From: Acinetobacter portensis
GTDB lineage: Bacteria; Pseudomonadota; Gammaproteobacteria; Pseudomonadales; Moraxellaceae
DNA: 49,863 nt
Assembly: GCF_009372215.1 (NCBI RefSeq)
Contig: NZ_LWRV01000030.1
Coordinates: 1-49,863, forward strand
Reading direction: 5' to 3'
Part shown: one piece after another, positions 8,783-16,446 of the stretch
Numbering within the stretch: position 1 is the first letter of the stretch
Layout of the letters: every line of letters begins with the position of its first letter
Notes under the pieces: model-generated
The model's database searches: none
What the model saw: the letters and a program-made list of their open reading frames with translations, nothing else
What the model was told of the DNA's origin: nothing
Translations under genes and position numbers: made by a program

Positions 8783-8843
8783 CTGTAATCCATCCAATTT
8801 TTAAGTGTATATTTCTATTTTTCGTACAATAAAACGCTAATCT

Positions 8844-11723
8844 TTAAAATTTCACGGTAAAACCTGCTTTAAATGTACGTCCTGGACTTGGCATAAAGCT
8901 TTGCGCTAAAGCATCTAAGTAATAACGGTTGGTAATGTTCTGTAAAGATGTATTTAAAGTCATGTTTTTGTTGAGCTTATAGCTAATAAATGCATCTAAA
9001 AGCGTTACAGATTGATATTCAATTTGCGGTGTTGTTGCACCTGTTTGCCACGGTTGATTAATGACTTCTGTAGGCCCAGACATATAGCTCACTCGCCCAC
9101 CCACTGTTAATCTTTGATCTAAAAAGTGTTGTCCTAAAGTGAGATTTGCTGAAAATTTTGGTGGGTTTTGCGTGTTGCTATAAGAACCCATATAACTTCC
9201 AGCTGTGCAATTTGGCGTGTTATATGTTTTTTGATATTCCGATGCGGTTAAACGCAAATGTTGTGCAAATTTTGCATCACAGGTTTCAGTTTTCAAATAA
9301 TAGGTTGCAGATAAGTCTGTAAAGAATCGATTGCTATTGTAGCTAGACTGAAACTCAAGCCCATTGGCTGAATAACTGCCTGCATTGGTCATATACATTG
9401 CACCAAATGTTTGTGAGTCATAATAACGCGTAATATAGCTTTTAATTTTCGTATCAAAATATGCAATTTTAAAAGATGCAGAATCATCTTGTGTAATGAC
9501 ATTATCAATACTTGTATTTGCACCAATTTCCCATACCCGTGAACGTTCTGGTTTTAGTCCAATAATAGGTGAAACTTGTTGCGTACCAAAGGTCGTTTCA
9601 AAAAGTGAAGGCATACGCAGACCTTCAGTATAGCTCGCATAAAGATTGGTTTGAGGCAAGATTTCATAATTAATACCAAACGCAGGTGCAAAGCCATGAT
9701 CTTTAGATGACAGCGCTTCTTTATGACTAAAACCAACGACCATATTTGTCGTTTGCTCATCATATACAACAGAACCAACAGCGCCATATTCATTATATGG
9801 TGTGCCATCATACGGATTATTTGTATTACTAAAAACAATAGCATTATTTAAACGTGGATCTGTTGCATCGGTATAGTTTCCATTTTCATCTGGGAACCAA
9901 TACATAGAATCGCCCCACTCACCTTCTTTTTTATAAGCTCTCACTTGCTTTGCTTTCATATTTTTACGAATGGCTTTGTATTCTTTATTTTTATCTTGTG
10001 AACTAAATTTCGAGAATTTTGTACCTGCCCAAATATTCAGTTTATCTACAGGGCTATAATTGAGTTGAGCATTCATGTTAAATGCTGTTCGAGATCCATC
10101 TCGCATCACTTTATTCATTTGGATATCTGACTCTGAAATCAGCACATTCTTTTGTGGGCTTATATTTTCATGTTGGAATGAGCTGCCAACACTCAAGCTA
10201 AATAAACCTAATTTAGATGGAAAATCAAAACGGTTAGAAATATCTCCTCCTATTCTTTCATTGTCCATTCGCACCCATGAACGATCACTCATATATTCCT
10301 GAGAACTTGGAGAAAAGAATGAGCCGTTTAATTGATCGCTTTTGGTTTGATTCCACCATGCATTTGCTTTTAGATGAATAAGATCGTTATTTTCTGGCTC
10401 TAAAACATAGCGTGCACTAAGCGTATCCATTTTAATTTCACCTAATGGATACTGATAAATACCTGCTGTACCACTACGGAAAATATCAGATGGCATAATT
10501 TCACCATATTTTCCATCAAAACGTCGGTAGCTTAACTCTAGTTCATGTCCTTCTTTAGGTCTTAATGTACCTTTTAAAAGCCAAGATTCAGTTTCAGCCG
10601 AAGTATTTAAAACTTCTTCTCCAGCAGCATATGATTGTGCAGTTGAATTTTGTTCAGAGCTTCCATCAAAAATACGGTAACGTTCAAGCCCATGTTTACC
10701 TGTAAAATAGTTACCTTGTTTACGTTTTGCATATGCCGCAACAATATCGAGTGTATCGCTTGTCCATGCAAATGCCGCTGTACCTGCTTTGGCACTATTA
10801 TTTAAAAAATTACCTCGTCCACTATGCGGTATTTCCGTAAGTTCAACACCATCTGCTTTGTTTGTATTTTTATATGCAGGATTGACACTATTATCTAAAA
10901 ATTCTCCTGTAATACGAACACCAGACTTTTGATCTGCTAATAAGATATCTTTTGCCTTTAAGGTAGACATTGCGACTGTTCCACCAATACCACCTGTAGG
11001 AGATGCAGCACCACTTGGACCTTTGGTAATATCAACTTGGCTGATTAAATCTGGATCAAAATAGCTTCGTTGTTGCGTTCCTCCATATCCTCTATAGGTA
11101 TCTAAGGCTTGTTGAGATCCATCGACCGTTACGGCAATTCGACTTTGTCCCTGAATACCACGAATATTAATATCTACACCACCACCATTACGACTATCCC
11201 CAACTTGAACACCTGCAACACCTTTAAATAAATCACCTGCGGAAATATTTCCGTAACGGTCTATTTCTGCTCTAGATATTTGTGTTCCAGACTGAGTCGA
11301 AGAATTTGCCTTGGTATGAATGGACGGTAATACAACGTTACTTATATCCTTTTTTCCTGTGCTTAAATCTGTTTGCGGGCGAGCTATTTTAGCGATGACA
11401 TAACCTTGAGTTGTTTTTTGGATATATAAACCATGCGGAGAAAGTAAGGCTTTAAACCCAGCATCTATACTAAAACTTCCTTTTAAGCCTTTGCTCTGTA
11501 AATGTTGAATTTGTATAGGATCAAATGCAAATACAATTCTAGATTGTGCACTAAACAATGAAATTGCCCGATCTAAGGACATTGCAGGAATATTATAGTT
11601 ATATGTAAGTGTTTCTTTCGCATTGACTGTTTGTGTTATGGCAATACTAGATGTTGCTATAACACCTAAAAATATTGCCTGATGTATTGCAAGTGCCAAA
11701 GGACGTGCAAAGAACTGTTTCAT
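8844..11723 (-). CDS. TonB-dependent heme/hemoglobin-type receptor with STN signalling domain
   Basis: A 959-residue outer-membrane receptor. A signal peptide (about 1-35, cut near VNAKE) is followed by a secretin/TonB N-terminal (STN) domain at about 45-112 (YNIPAMSLDRAISLFSAQSR), which contacts FecR. Next comes a plug (GDLFKGVAGVQVGDSRNGGG, GTVAMSTLKAKD) and a 22-strand-type barrel ending FKAGFTVKF. Linkage to heme oxygenase argues for heme or a heme protein as ligand. The FRAP and NPNL boxes of classic heme receptors are diverged: the matching place reads LRMPSLFE and then IIGLKPERS. A hairpin (GCAATAG 11750-11756, CTATTGC 11775-11781) lies in its leader. Confidence 0.88.
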   Translation of the reverse strand: MKQFFARPLALAIHQAIFLGVIATSSIAITQTVNAKETLTYNYNIPAMSLDRAISLFSAQSRIVFAFDPIQIQHLQSKGLKGSFSIDAGFKALLSPHGLYIQKTTQGYVIAKIARPQTDLSTGKKDISNVVLPSIHTKANSSTQSGTQISRAEIDRYGNISAGDLFKGVAGVQVGDSRNGGGVDINIRGIQGQSRIAVTVDGSQQALDTYRGYGGTQQRSYFDPDLISQVDITKGPSGAASPTGGIGGTVAMSTLKAKDILLADQKSGVRITGEFLDNSVNPAYKNTNKADGVELTEIPHSGRGNFLNNSAKAGTAAFAWTSDTLDIVAAYAKRKQGNYFTGKHGLERYRIFDGSSEQNSTAQSYAAGEEVLNTSAETESWLLKGTLRPKEGHELELSYRRFDGKYGEIMPSDIFRSGTAGIYQYPLGEIKMDTLSARYVLEPENNDLIHLKANAWWNQTKSDQLNGSFFSPSSQEYMSDRSWVRMDNERIGGDISNRFDFPSKLGLFSLSVGSSFQHENISPQKNVLISESDIQMNKVMRDGSRTAFNMNAQLNYSPVDKLNIWAGTKFSKFSSQDKNKEYKAIRKNMKAKQVRAYKKEGEWGDSMYWFPDENGNYTDATDPRLNNAIVFSNTNNPYDGTPYNEYGAVGSVVYDEQTTNMVVGFSHKEALSSKDHGFAPAFGINYEILPQTNLYASYTEGLRMPSLFETTFGTQQVSPIIGLKPERSRVWEIGANTSIDNVITQDDSASFKIAYFDTKIKSYITRYYDSQTFGAMYMTNAGSYSANGLEFQSSYNSNRFFTDLSATYYLKTETCDAKFAQHLRLTASEYQKTYNTPNCTAGSYMGSYSNTQNPPKFSANLTLGQHFLDQRLTVGGRVSYMSGPTEVINQPWQTGATTPQIEYQSVTLLDAFISYKLNKNMTLNTSLQNITNRYYLDALAQSFMPSPGRTFKAGFTVKF

Positions 11724-11849
11724 TTTCTAGAACCTTATTCGTTATTAACGCAATAGCAGAATTGATATAAAAATCTATTGCTCTTATAAGGCTTAATCCG
11801 TGAAAACAAAAAAAGTATCATTTATTTTCCGTTTATTTTAACCTGAATG

Positions 11850-12821
11850 TTAAATCGTCTTTTTAATCAAAAGCTTATTTCCAAAAATATTTTTCTTAAT
11901 CTCTAACCCATAAGTATCTTCTAACAACGTAATTAATCGCTCTAAATCATTCATTGGATATGTACCTGAAATTTTGAGTTCTGCTTGATGACTTAATGTC
12001 GTATCCGCTTCTACTTTTAGACCATAATTTTTTTCAATAACTTTACTAAATTCGGCTAAATTCATTCGATCAACCATCATCAAACTATGACGCCACAACA
12101 TGTTTTCTATATTTATTTTTTGTTTTGGGTAAAACTGTGTTTTATTAAAATCCATGGAATAACCAGTCTCTAACTTAATTTTTTGATTGGTACTTTGTGT
12201 TGTCGCTTCTACGCTATGTTGAGTCACAGAAAGCGTTGTAAACTCATTTTCTTGACGTACATCAAATGCTGTTCCAAGCGCTAACATCGCACCATCTTTA
12301 TTCAAAACAGTAAATGGACGATGTTTCTCATCTTTGCCTGTTTCCACATAAATCTCACCAAATTTTAAAATAATATTCCGTTGTTTTTCGCCGTATTGAA
12401 CATCAATAGCTGTTTTACTATTTAAATGAATTTTCGTTCCATCATTTAATAAAATCTCTTTTTGCTCGCCATAAGTAGTACTATAATCAGATGTCCACGC
12501 TTGTTCATGAGCAAAGTAAATAGATGCTATAACAACACTACATATCATAATAAGCATTAAATTAAGCGGTAAAATTTGAGTTATTTTTTGATGAGTTAAT
12601 AGATCTCTTGCAATACTTTTAGGGATTTGTTCTGTATTTTGTTTTAATTTATTTTGAACATTTTCTATTTTTTGCCAATTTTTTTGATGTTGAATACTTA
12701 AATTTTTCCATTGTTCAAATTCTATTTTTTGCGTTTCACTTAAACCATTTTCATCCATCAACAAGAGCCAATCTAATGCTTGTTCGAGAATAATCGAATC
12801 ATCTTTTTCCTTAATATTCAT
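11850..12821 (-). CDS. fecR: FecR-family anti-sigma factor / transmembrane signal transducer
   Basis: A 323-residue inner-membrane regulator. The cytoplasmic N-terminus carries the DUF4880-type helix (ALDWLLLMDENGLSETQKIE). One transmembrane segment lies at about 83-104 (LPLNLMLIMICSVVIASIYF). The periplasmic FecR domain follows (TTYGEQKEILLNDGTKIHLN, DVQYGEKQRNIILKFGEIYV), with a C-terminal STN-contact region (ISGTYPMNDLERLITLLED). It would receive the loaded-receptor signal from the downstream TonB receptor and control the upstream FecI-type sigma factor. It begins 23 bases after the restored sigma-factor stop. Confidence 0.9.
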   Translation of the reverse strand: MNIKEKDDSIILEQALDWLLLMDENGLSETQKIEFEQWKNLSIQHQKNWQKIENVQNKLKQNTEQIPKSIARDLLTHQKITQILPLNLMLIMICSVVIASIYFAHEQAWTSDYSTTYGEQKEILLNDGTKIHLNSKTAIDVQYGEKQRNIILKFGEIYVETGKDEKHRPFTVLNKDGAMLALGTAFDVRQENEFTTLSVTQHSVEATTQSTNQKIKLETGYSMDFNKTQFYPKQKINIENMLWRHSLMMVDRMNLAEFSKVIEKNYGLKVEADTTLSHQAELKISGTYPMNDLERLITLLEDTYGLEIKKNIFGNKLLIKKTI

Positions 12822-12844
12822 TCAATACAATCCAGACTCAGCTC

Positions 12845-13337
12845 TTAATCAACTTCAAAAACATGCATACAACTGAGCAATATTTTTTTAATATCTCGTT
12901 TTACCGTAATTAATGAAACATCAAGTTTTTCAGCAATAGATGAATACGTTAGCCCCCTCAATCTTCCATAAAATAAAAACATTCTTTGTTCTATCATCGA
13001 GGTTATTGAGCAACTGCGTTAGCTCTAATAATGCTTGAATCACAATTAACTCTTGTTCTGGAGATGGATGACTTTCAACATCCATTAAAGAAAGGCTTTC
13101 TTGATAGGCTTGTTCTATATTTTTGCGTTGCCACCATTTATTCGCTAAATTTCTAGCAATTGTAGTGAGTAATGCCCGAGGATGGTCATAGCTGTAACGA
13201 TCATAATGTTGAATAATTTTGATAAAAGTATCATGCGCTAAATCTGCAGCCAAAGCATCTTGTTGTAATCTACGAGATAGCCAATCATGTAACCAGTCAT
13301 GATGGTGTCTATACAGAGATTCTACGGAATTAGGCAT
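12845..13337 (-). pseudogene. fecI: FecI-type ECF sigma factor with a one-base frameshift
   Basis: An ECF sigma factor for an iron/heme starvation cascade. Region 2 is intact (LHDWLSRRLQQDALAADLAH, DTFIKIIQHYDR). After FILWKIEG the frame goes to ANVFIYC and stops near 12930. Removing one base from the C5 run at 12953-12957 (G5 on the coding strand) restores a perfect region 4: LTYSSIAEKLDVSLITVKR, then DIKKILLSCMHVFEVD and a TAA at 12845-12847. As written, the 135-residue product lacks the -35-binding helix-turn-helix and should be inactive. Causes could be mutation, phase variation in the G tract, or a sequencing error. The start ATG lies under a Fur box. Confidence 0.85.
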
Positions 13338-13348
13338 ATGGTATTATT

Positions 13349-13367
13349 GCAAATGATAATTATTATC
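13349..13367 (-). promoter_or_regulatory. Fur box before fecI
   Basis: GCAAATGATAATTATTATC matches 16 of 19 positions of the classical Fur consensus, with a perfect inner palindrome TGATAATTATTATCA (13354-13368). It lies 12 bases upstream of the sigma-factor start, so iron-loaded Fur should block the whole heme cascade. Confidence 0.8.
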
Positions 13368-13497
13368 AATAATACCTAGTATTGCCTCAATATACAAACC
13401 CATAACTACACTTTTTATAACCGTTAGGGTTATGCATAAATATTAATTAAAGCTTATAAGCTTGTAATTTCAAATATATAGCAAAATAAAATCATTC

Positions 13498-14259
13498 TTA
13501 ATTTAAGAATGATTTTATTAAAACTAAAACTTCAGCTGTTTTTTCAGCGTGTAGCCAGTGCCCTGCGCCGTCAACAGTTTCAATTTTAGCATTTGGAAAT
13601 TGTTGCTGAACAGCTTCAACATGGATGTCTTTTTTCAGATAAGGTGATGCGCCACCACGAATAAACAGAGCTGAAGTTTCACAGCAGATATTTTCCCATG
13701 CAAGAATTTCAGAATAATGCTCATATAATGTATTTACATTAAATAAGAATTTACCCTTATTAAAAGATTTCATTAAAAATTGAATCACCATTTCTTCAGA
13801 TAAAATTTCACGCATAATAAGCAAAGCTTCTGGTCGTGAAGAAATATGAGCATTTTCAACAGCCATTAAAGCTTTAAAAACAGAATCATGATGACTTTCT
13901 TGATATGCGAAAGGTGTCATATCTAACACAATTAATTTTTGAAGACGATCTTTTGCAAAATCTGCCAATTTCATGGCAATTTTTCCGCCCATAGAATGCC
14001 CTACAACATTAAAGTTATGAACGGCTAAATGATCTAATGTTTCTAAAACATCTTGAGCCATTAAGACATAATTCATTTCACTTGAATGTTCAGACTTACC
14101 ATGATTACGAACATCTATTTGAACAACATGATGTGTTTCTAAAAATGCCCTTGCTAGCATTCCCAAATTACTTAAACTTCCAAATAAACCATGTATAAAT
14201 ACAATTGTTTCAGACTCATTTGTTTTTGGGTTTTTATGAAATTCATAATTTAGTATCAT
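13498..14259 (-). CDS. Alpha/beta-fold hydrolase, YbfF-like esterase
   Basis: A 253-residue soluble alpha/beta hydrolase. Landmarks are the oxyanion segment FIHGLFGSLSNL, the nucleophile elbow VVGHSMGG with Ser89, and the C-terminal GAGHWLHAEKT containing the catalytic His. The phrases DVRNHGKSEHS and FIRGGASPYL are typical of the YbfF acyl-CoA-esterase-type subfamily. The substrate is not known. It is a single gene on the minus strand. Confidence 0.85.
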   Translation of the reverse strand: MILNYEFHKNPKTNESETIVFIHGLFGSLSNLGMLARAFLETHHVVQIDVRNHGKSEHSSEMNYVLMAQDVLETLDHLAVHNFNVVGHSMGGKIAMKLADFAKDRLQKLIVLDMTPFAYQESHHDSVFKALMAVENAHISSRPEALLIMREILSEEMVIQFLMKSFNKGKFLFNVNTLYEHYSEILAWENICCETSALFIRGGASPYLKKDIHVEAVQQQFPNAKIETVDGAGHWLHAEKTAEVLVLIKSFLN

Positions 14260-14657
14260 GATTTAAATAGGTCTAAGAAAATTAAATTGATTTTAATTAT
14301 AGTTGATATTTGGTGCGATTTCTTTCAAAAAATATTTCCTGCTTAGGCTATTTATAACAACACTATCAATACTTCCTTTTCTCTTTTAGAGCTTATTACC
14401 TCTCTTTATTTCATTTTGAAAAACGCTGCTATCTTTCTATTTTTTGGGAATTTAATGGTTATATATTTTTAAAATTGCTTAGGCTATTTTGTTAGGTTCA
14501 TTATAATTAGTGCTCTTTTAAAGGGTAAACAATAGATTTTTTATGTAATAAAACTAACCAATATCACAATTTCACGAGATATATCCCCGAGGATTTTCTA
14601 TCAACCGTAAATTACTTTAAAGTTCAACTAAATAAGAGCTAATATTTAATCAAATAA
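14260..14657. other. Gene-free spacer with a short direct repeat
   Basis: No credible gene in about 400 bases. The 14-mer TGCTTAGGCTATTT occurs twice, at 14340-14353 and 14476-14489. A longer 17-mer form (14474-14490) also occurs at 41531-41547. Their meaning is unknown. Confidence 0.45.
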
Positions 14658-14690
14658 AAGGCTTAATTGATTACAATCAAACTAAGCCTT
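14658..14690 (-). terminator. Terminator of ybaK
   Basis: AAGGCTTA / TAAGCCTT outer arms with an inner TTGATT/AATCAA pairing form a long hairpin. On the minus strand it is followed by TTTATTTG. It lies about 20 bases beyond the ybaK stop. Confidence 0.65.
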
Positions 14691-14709
14691 ATTCCCCTAC
14701 TTTCATTGG

Positions 14710-15177
14710 TTATACATCTAGAATTTCTGCAAAGGTTGCACCTAATACTTTTGCTAAATCTTGCGGATTTAAACCAATATCTAGACCACGCTTTCCGCCA
14801 CTTACATACATTTTATTTAAAGTTTCTGCCGTGGAATCAATCACTGTTTTTAAGCGTTTTTTCTGCCCTACGGGACTAATCCCACCGACCAAATATCCTG
14901 TTAAACGTTCTGCATCTTTCGGGTCTGCCATATGCAGTTTTTTACACCCCAACGCACTCGCAACTTTCTTTAAATTTAGTTGATGATTCACAGGTAATAC
15001 CGCAACAAAATAGGCTTTATCATCGGTCACCATTAAAGTTTTAAAAACTTCGTTTACATCTAGCCTCAATTTTTCGGCAGCTTCTAAACCAAAACTTTTG
15101 GCATTTTGGTCATGTTCATACTCATGAATACTATATTCAATTTTGTTTGATTTTAAGATCTTACATGCAGGTGTCAT
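14710..15177 (-). CDS. ybaK: Cys-tRNA(Pro)/Cys-tRNA(Cys) deacylase YbaK
   Basis: A 155-residue single-domain YbaK/EbsC protein that hydrolyses mischarged Cys-tRNA(Pro) in trans to ProRS editing. Family segments seen are [20 protein letters not shown], containing the catalytic Lys of the KTL motif, [20 protein letters not shown], and [20 protein letters not shown]. The length is normal. The start ATG at 15177 has no strong ribosome site, but the conserved N-terminus ([20 protein letters not shown]) confirms it. Confidence 0.92.
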   Translation of the reverse strand: MTPACKILKSNKIEYSIHEYEHDQNAKSFGLEAAEKLRLDVNEVFKTLMVTDDKAYFVAVLPVNHQLNLKKVASALGCKKLHMADPKDAERLTGYLVGGISPVGQKKRLKTVIDSTAETLNKMYVSGGKRGLDIGLNPQDLAKVLGATFAEILDV

Positions 15178-15239
15178 TGGTTATTCAATCACAAATCATC
15201 ATGATATGAATTATATGCCTTTTAAAAAAGGATGTTAAT

Positions 15240-15941
15240 TTGTATGAATCCTATTTTAGTAAAATTCCTGTAAACAAACGCTATAAAATCGTTGCGAATA
15301 TACTCTTGACGCTTAATGCATGCTTTACTTATATTCGATGCAATATTTTGTCTGAGTTGGTTTGTATTTTGTTGACTTTAAAAAGCGTTAATTTTATTCG
15401 TAAAATAACAAAATCTGATATTTTCAAAATTGCAGGAATTTCTATTACTGCGCTTTTATTTACAGGGTGTTCATCTTTAGGTATGGGCTCTGTAGAAAAA
15501 CGTGCCACAAAATTATCTGCTGGTATTCAACGCGCATATTCTGTAAATCCAACTACGGCAAATCGTGTATCGCCTATTATTGTGGCGACAGCAGATCGCT
15601 ACGATATGGATCCCCTCCTTATTGCGGCCCTTATTCGCCAAGAATCTTCTTATCGTCCTACTGTGGTTTCAAATGCAAGCGCAGTGGGTTTAACTCAAAT
15701 AATTCCTCGCTTTTGGCAACAAACTTGCCCAGGTGATTTATTTGATGAAACAGCCAATGTAAATTGTGGTACTTATATTCTAAAAAAATATGAAGCATCA
15801 GCAGGAAGTATGCCTAAAGCTCTGGCTTATTATAATGTTGGGCCAACAGGCTATAACACCAACCGACAAATGAAGAAACAAGGCAAACGCTACGCAAAAC
15901 AAGTGAAACAGCATAGAAAAGACTTAAAACACGCACTTTAA
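15240..15941 (+). CDS. Lytic transglycosylase, SLT-domain lipoprotein
   Basis: The C-terminal half is a lysozyme-like SLT domain that cleaves peptidoglycan glycan strands: LLIAALIRQESSYRPTVVSN holds the catalytic Glu (RQES), with the ASAVGLTQIIP and ALAYYNVGPTGYN motifs. A lipobox (ITALLFTGC) with Cys near residue 77 predicts a lipoprotein. A 76-residue leader is too long for a signal peptide, so the true start is probably later. TTG 15372 (residue 45) would give a normal leader LTLKSVNFIRKITKSD plus a hydrophobic core, but no good ribosome site decides it. The gene ends before a bidirectional terminator. Confidence 0.85.
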   Translation: MYESYFSKIPVNKRYKIVANILLTLNACFTYIRCNILSELVCILLTLKSVNFIRKITKSDIFKIAGISITALLFTGCSSLGMGSVEKRATKLSAGIQRAYSVNPTTANRVSPIIVATADRYDMDPLLIAALIRQESSYRPTVVSNASAVGLTQIIPRFWQQTCPGDLFDETANVNCGTYILKKYEASAGSMPKALAYYNVGPTGYNTNRQMKKQGKRYAKQVKQHRKDLKHAL

Positions 15942-15960
15942 TTTTGCTCGTGTGATGATA

Positions 15961-15989
15961 AAAAAGGATGTATATATGCATCCTTTTTA
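15961..15989. terminator. Bidirectional terminator
   Basis: AAAAAGGATG / CATCCTTTTT hairpin with A and T tracts on either side. It serves the transglycosylase (plus) and ynfA (minus), which converge here. Confidence 0.75.
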
Positions 15990-16008
15990 TCTTTCATTGA
16001 CTTAAGAT

Positions 16009-16362
16009 TTAGCGAATAAGCCCTTGTGGCTGTAAGATAATCATTGCAGCGCCAATAATCACCACTAATCCGCCCATTATATCCCAACGGCTTAAACTCA
16101 CTTGATCTACATATTTAAGCCACATGAGTGCGGTAAAAATATAAATCCCACCATAAGCAGCATAAATTCGACCCGAAGCGGCAGGATGCAAGGTCAATAA
16201 CCAAACAAACACGGCGAGACTGAATAGCGTTGGAATCCACAACCAATGGCTTTTCCCTTGATTCAAAATTAAATACGGGAAATAGCATCCGAGTATTTCA
16301 GCAATAGCGGTAATAAAAAACAAAAAAAATGTAGTGATTATCTTTGTGATCTGAATATCCAT
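16009..16362 (-). CDS. YnfA family (UPF0060) inner-membrane protein
   Basis: About 117 residues with four hydrophobic segments. It carries the UPF0060 signatures TAIAEILGCYFPYL, LTLHPAASGRIYAAYGGIYI and LWLKYVDQVSLSRWD-like text. YnfA-type proteins are small membrane proteins related to SMR drug exporters. The transport role here is not shown. ATG 16362 is chosen because the family begins here. The longer frame up to 16437 would run through the clpA terminator hairpin. Confidence 0.85.
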   Translation of the reverse strand: MDIQITKIITTFFLFFITAIAEILGCYFPYLILNQGKSHWLWIPTLFSLAVFVWLLTLHPAASGRIYAAYGGIYIFTALMWLKYVDQVSLSRWDIMGGLVVIIGAAMIILQPQGLIR

Positions 16363-16402
16363 CAATCTACTCACAACAACGACTTTTAAGGTTCTAATAA
16401 AA

Positions 16403-16435
16403 AAATAACCCGTGCTGACACGAGTTATTTTCATC
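16403..16435 (-). terminator. Terminator of clpA
   Basis: AAATAACCCGTG (16403-16414) and CACGAGTTATTT (16419-16430) form a 12-bp stem with one mismatch. On the minus strand a run of seven T follows. It lies just beyond the clpA stop. Confidence 0.75.
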
Positions 16436-16446
16436 ATTTATAGATT

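Noticed and set aside
16363..16437. Longer YnfA start
   Set aside because: The extra codons lie across the clpA terminator hairpin, and the UPF0060 family begins at ATG 16362.
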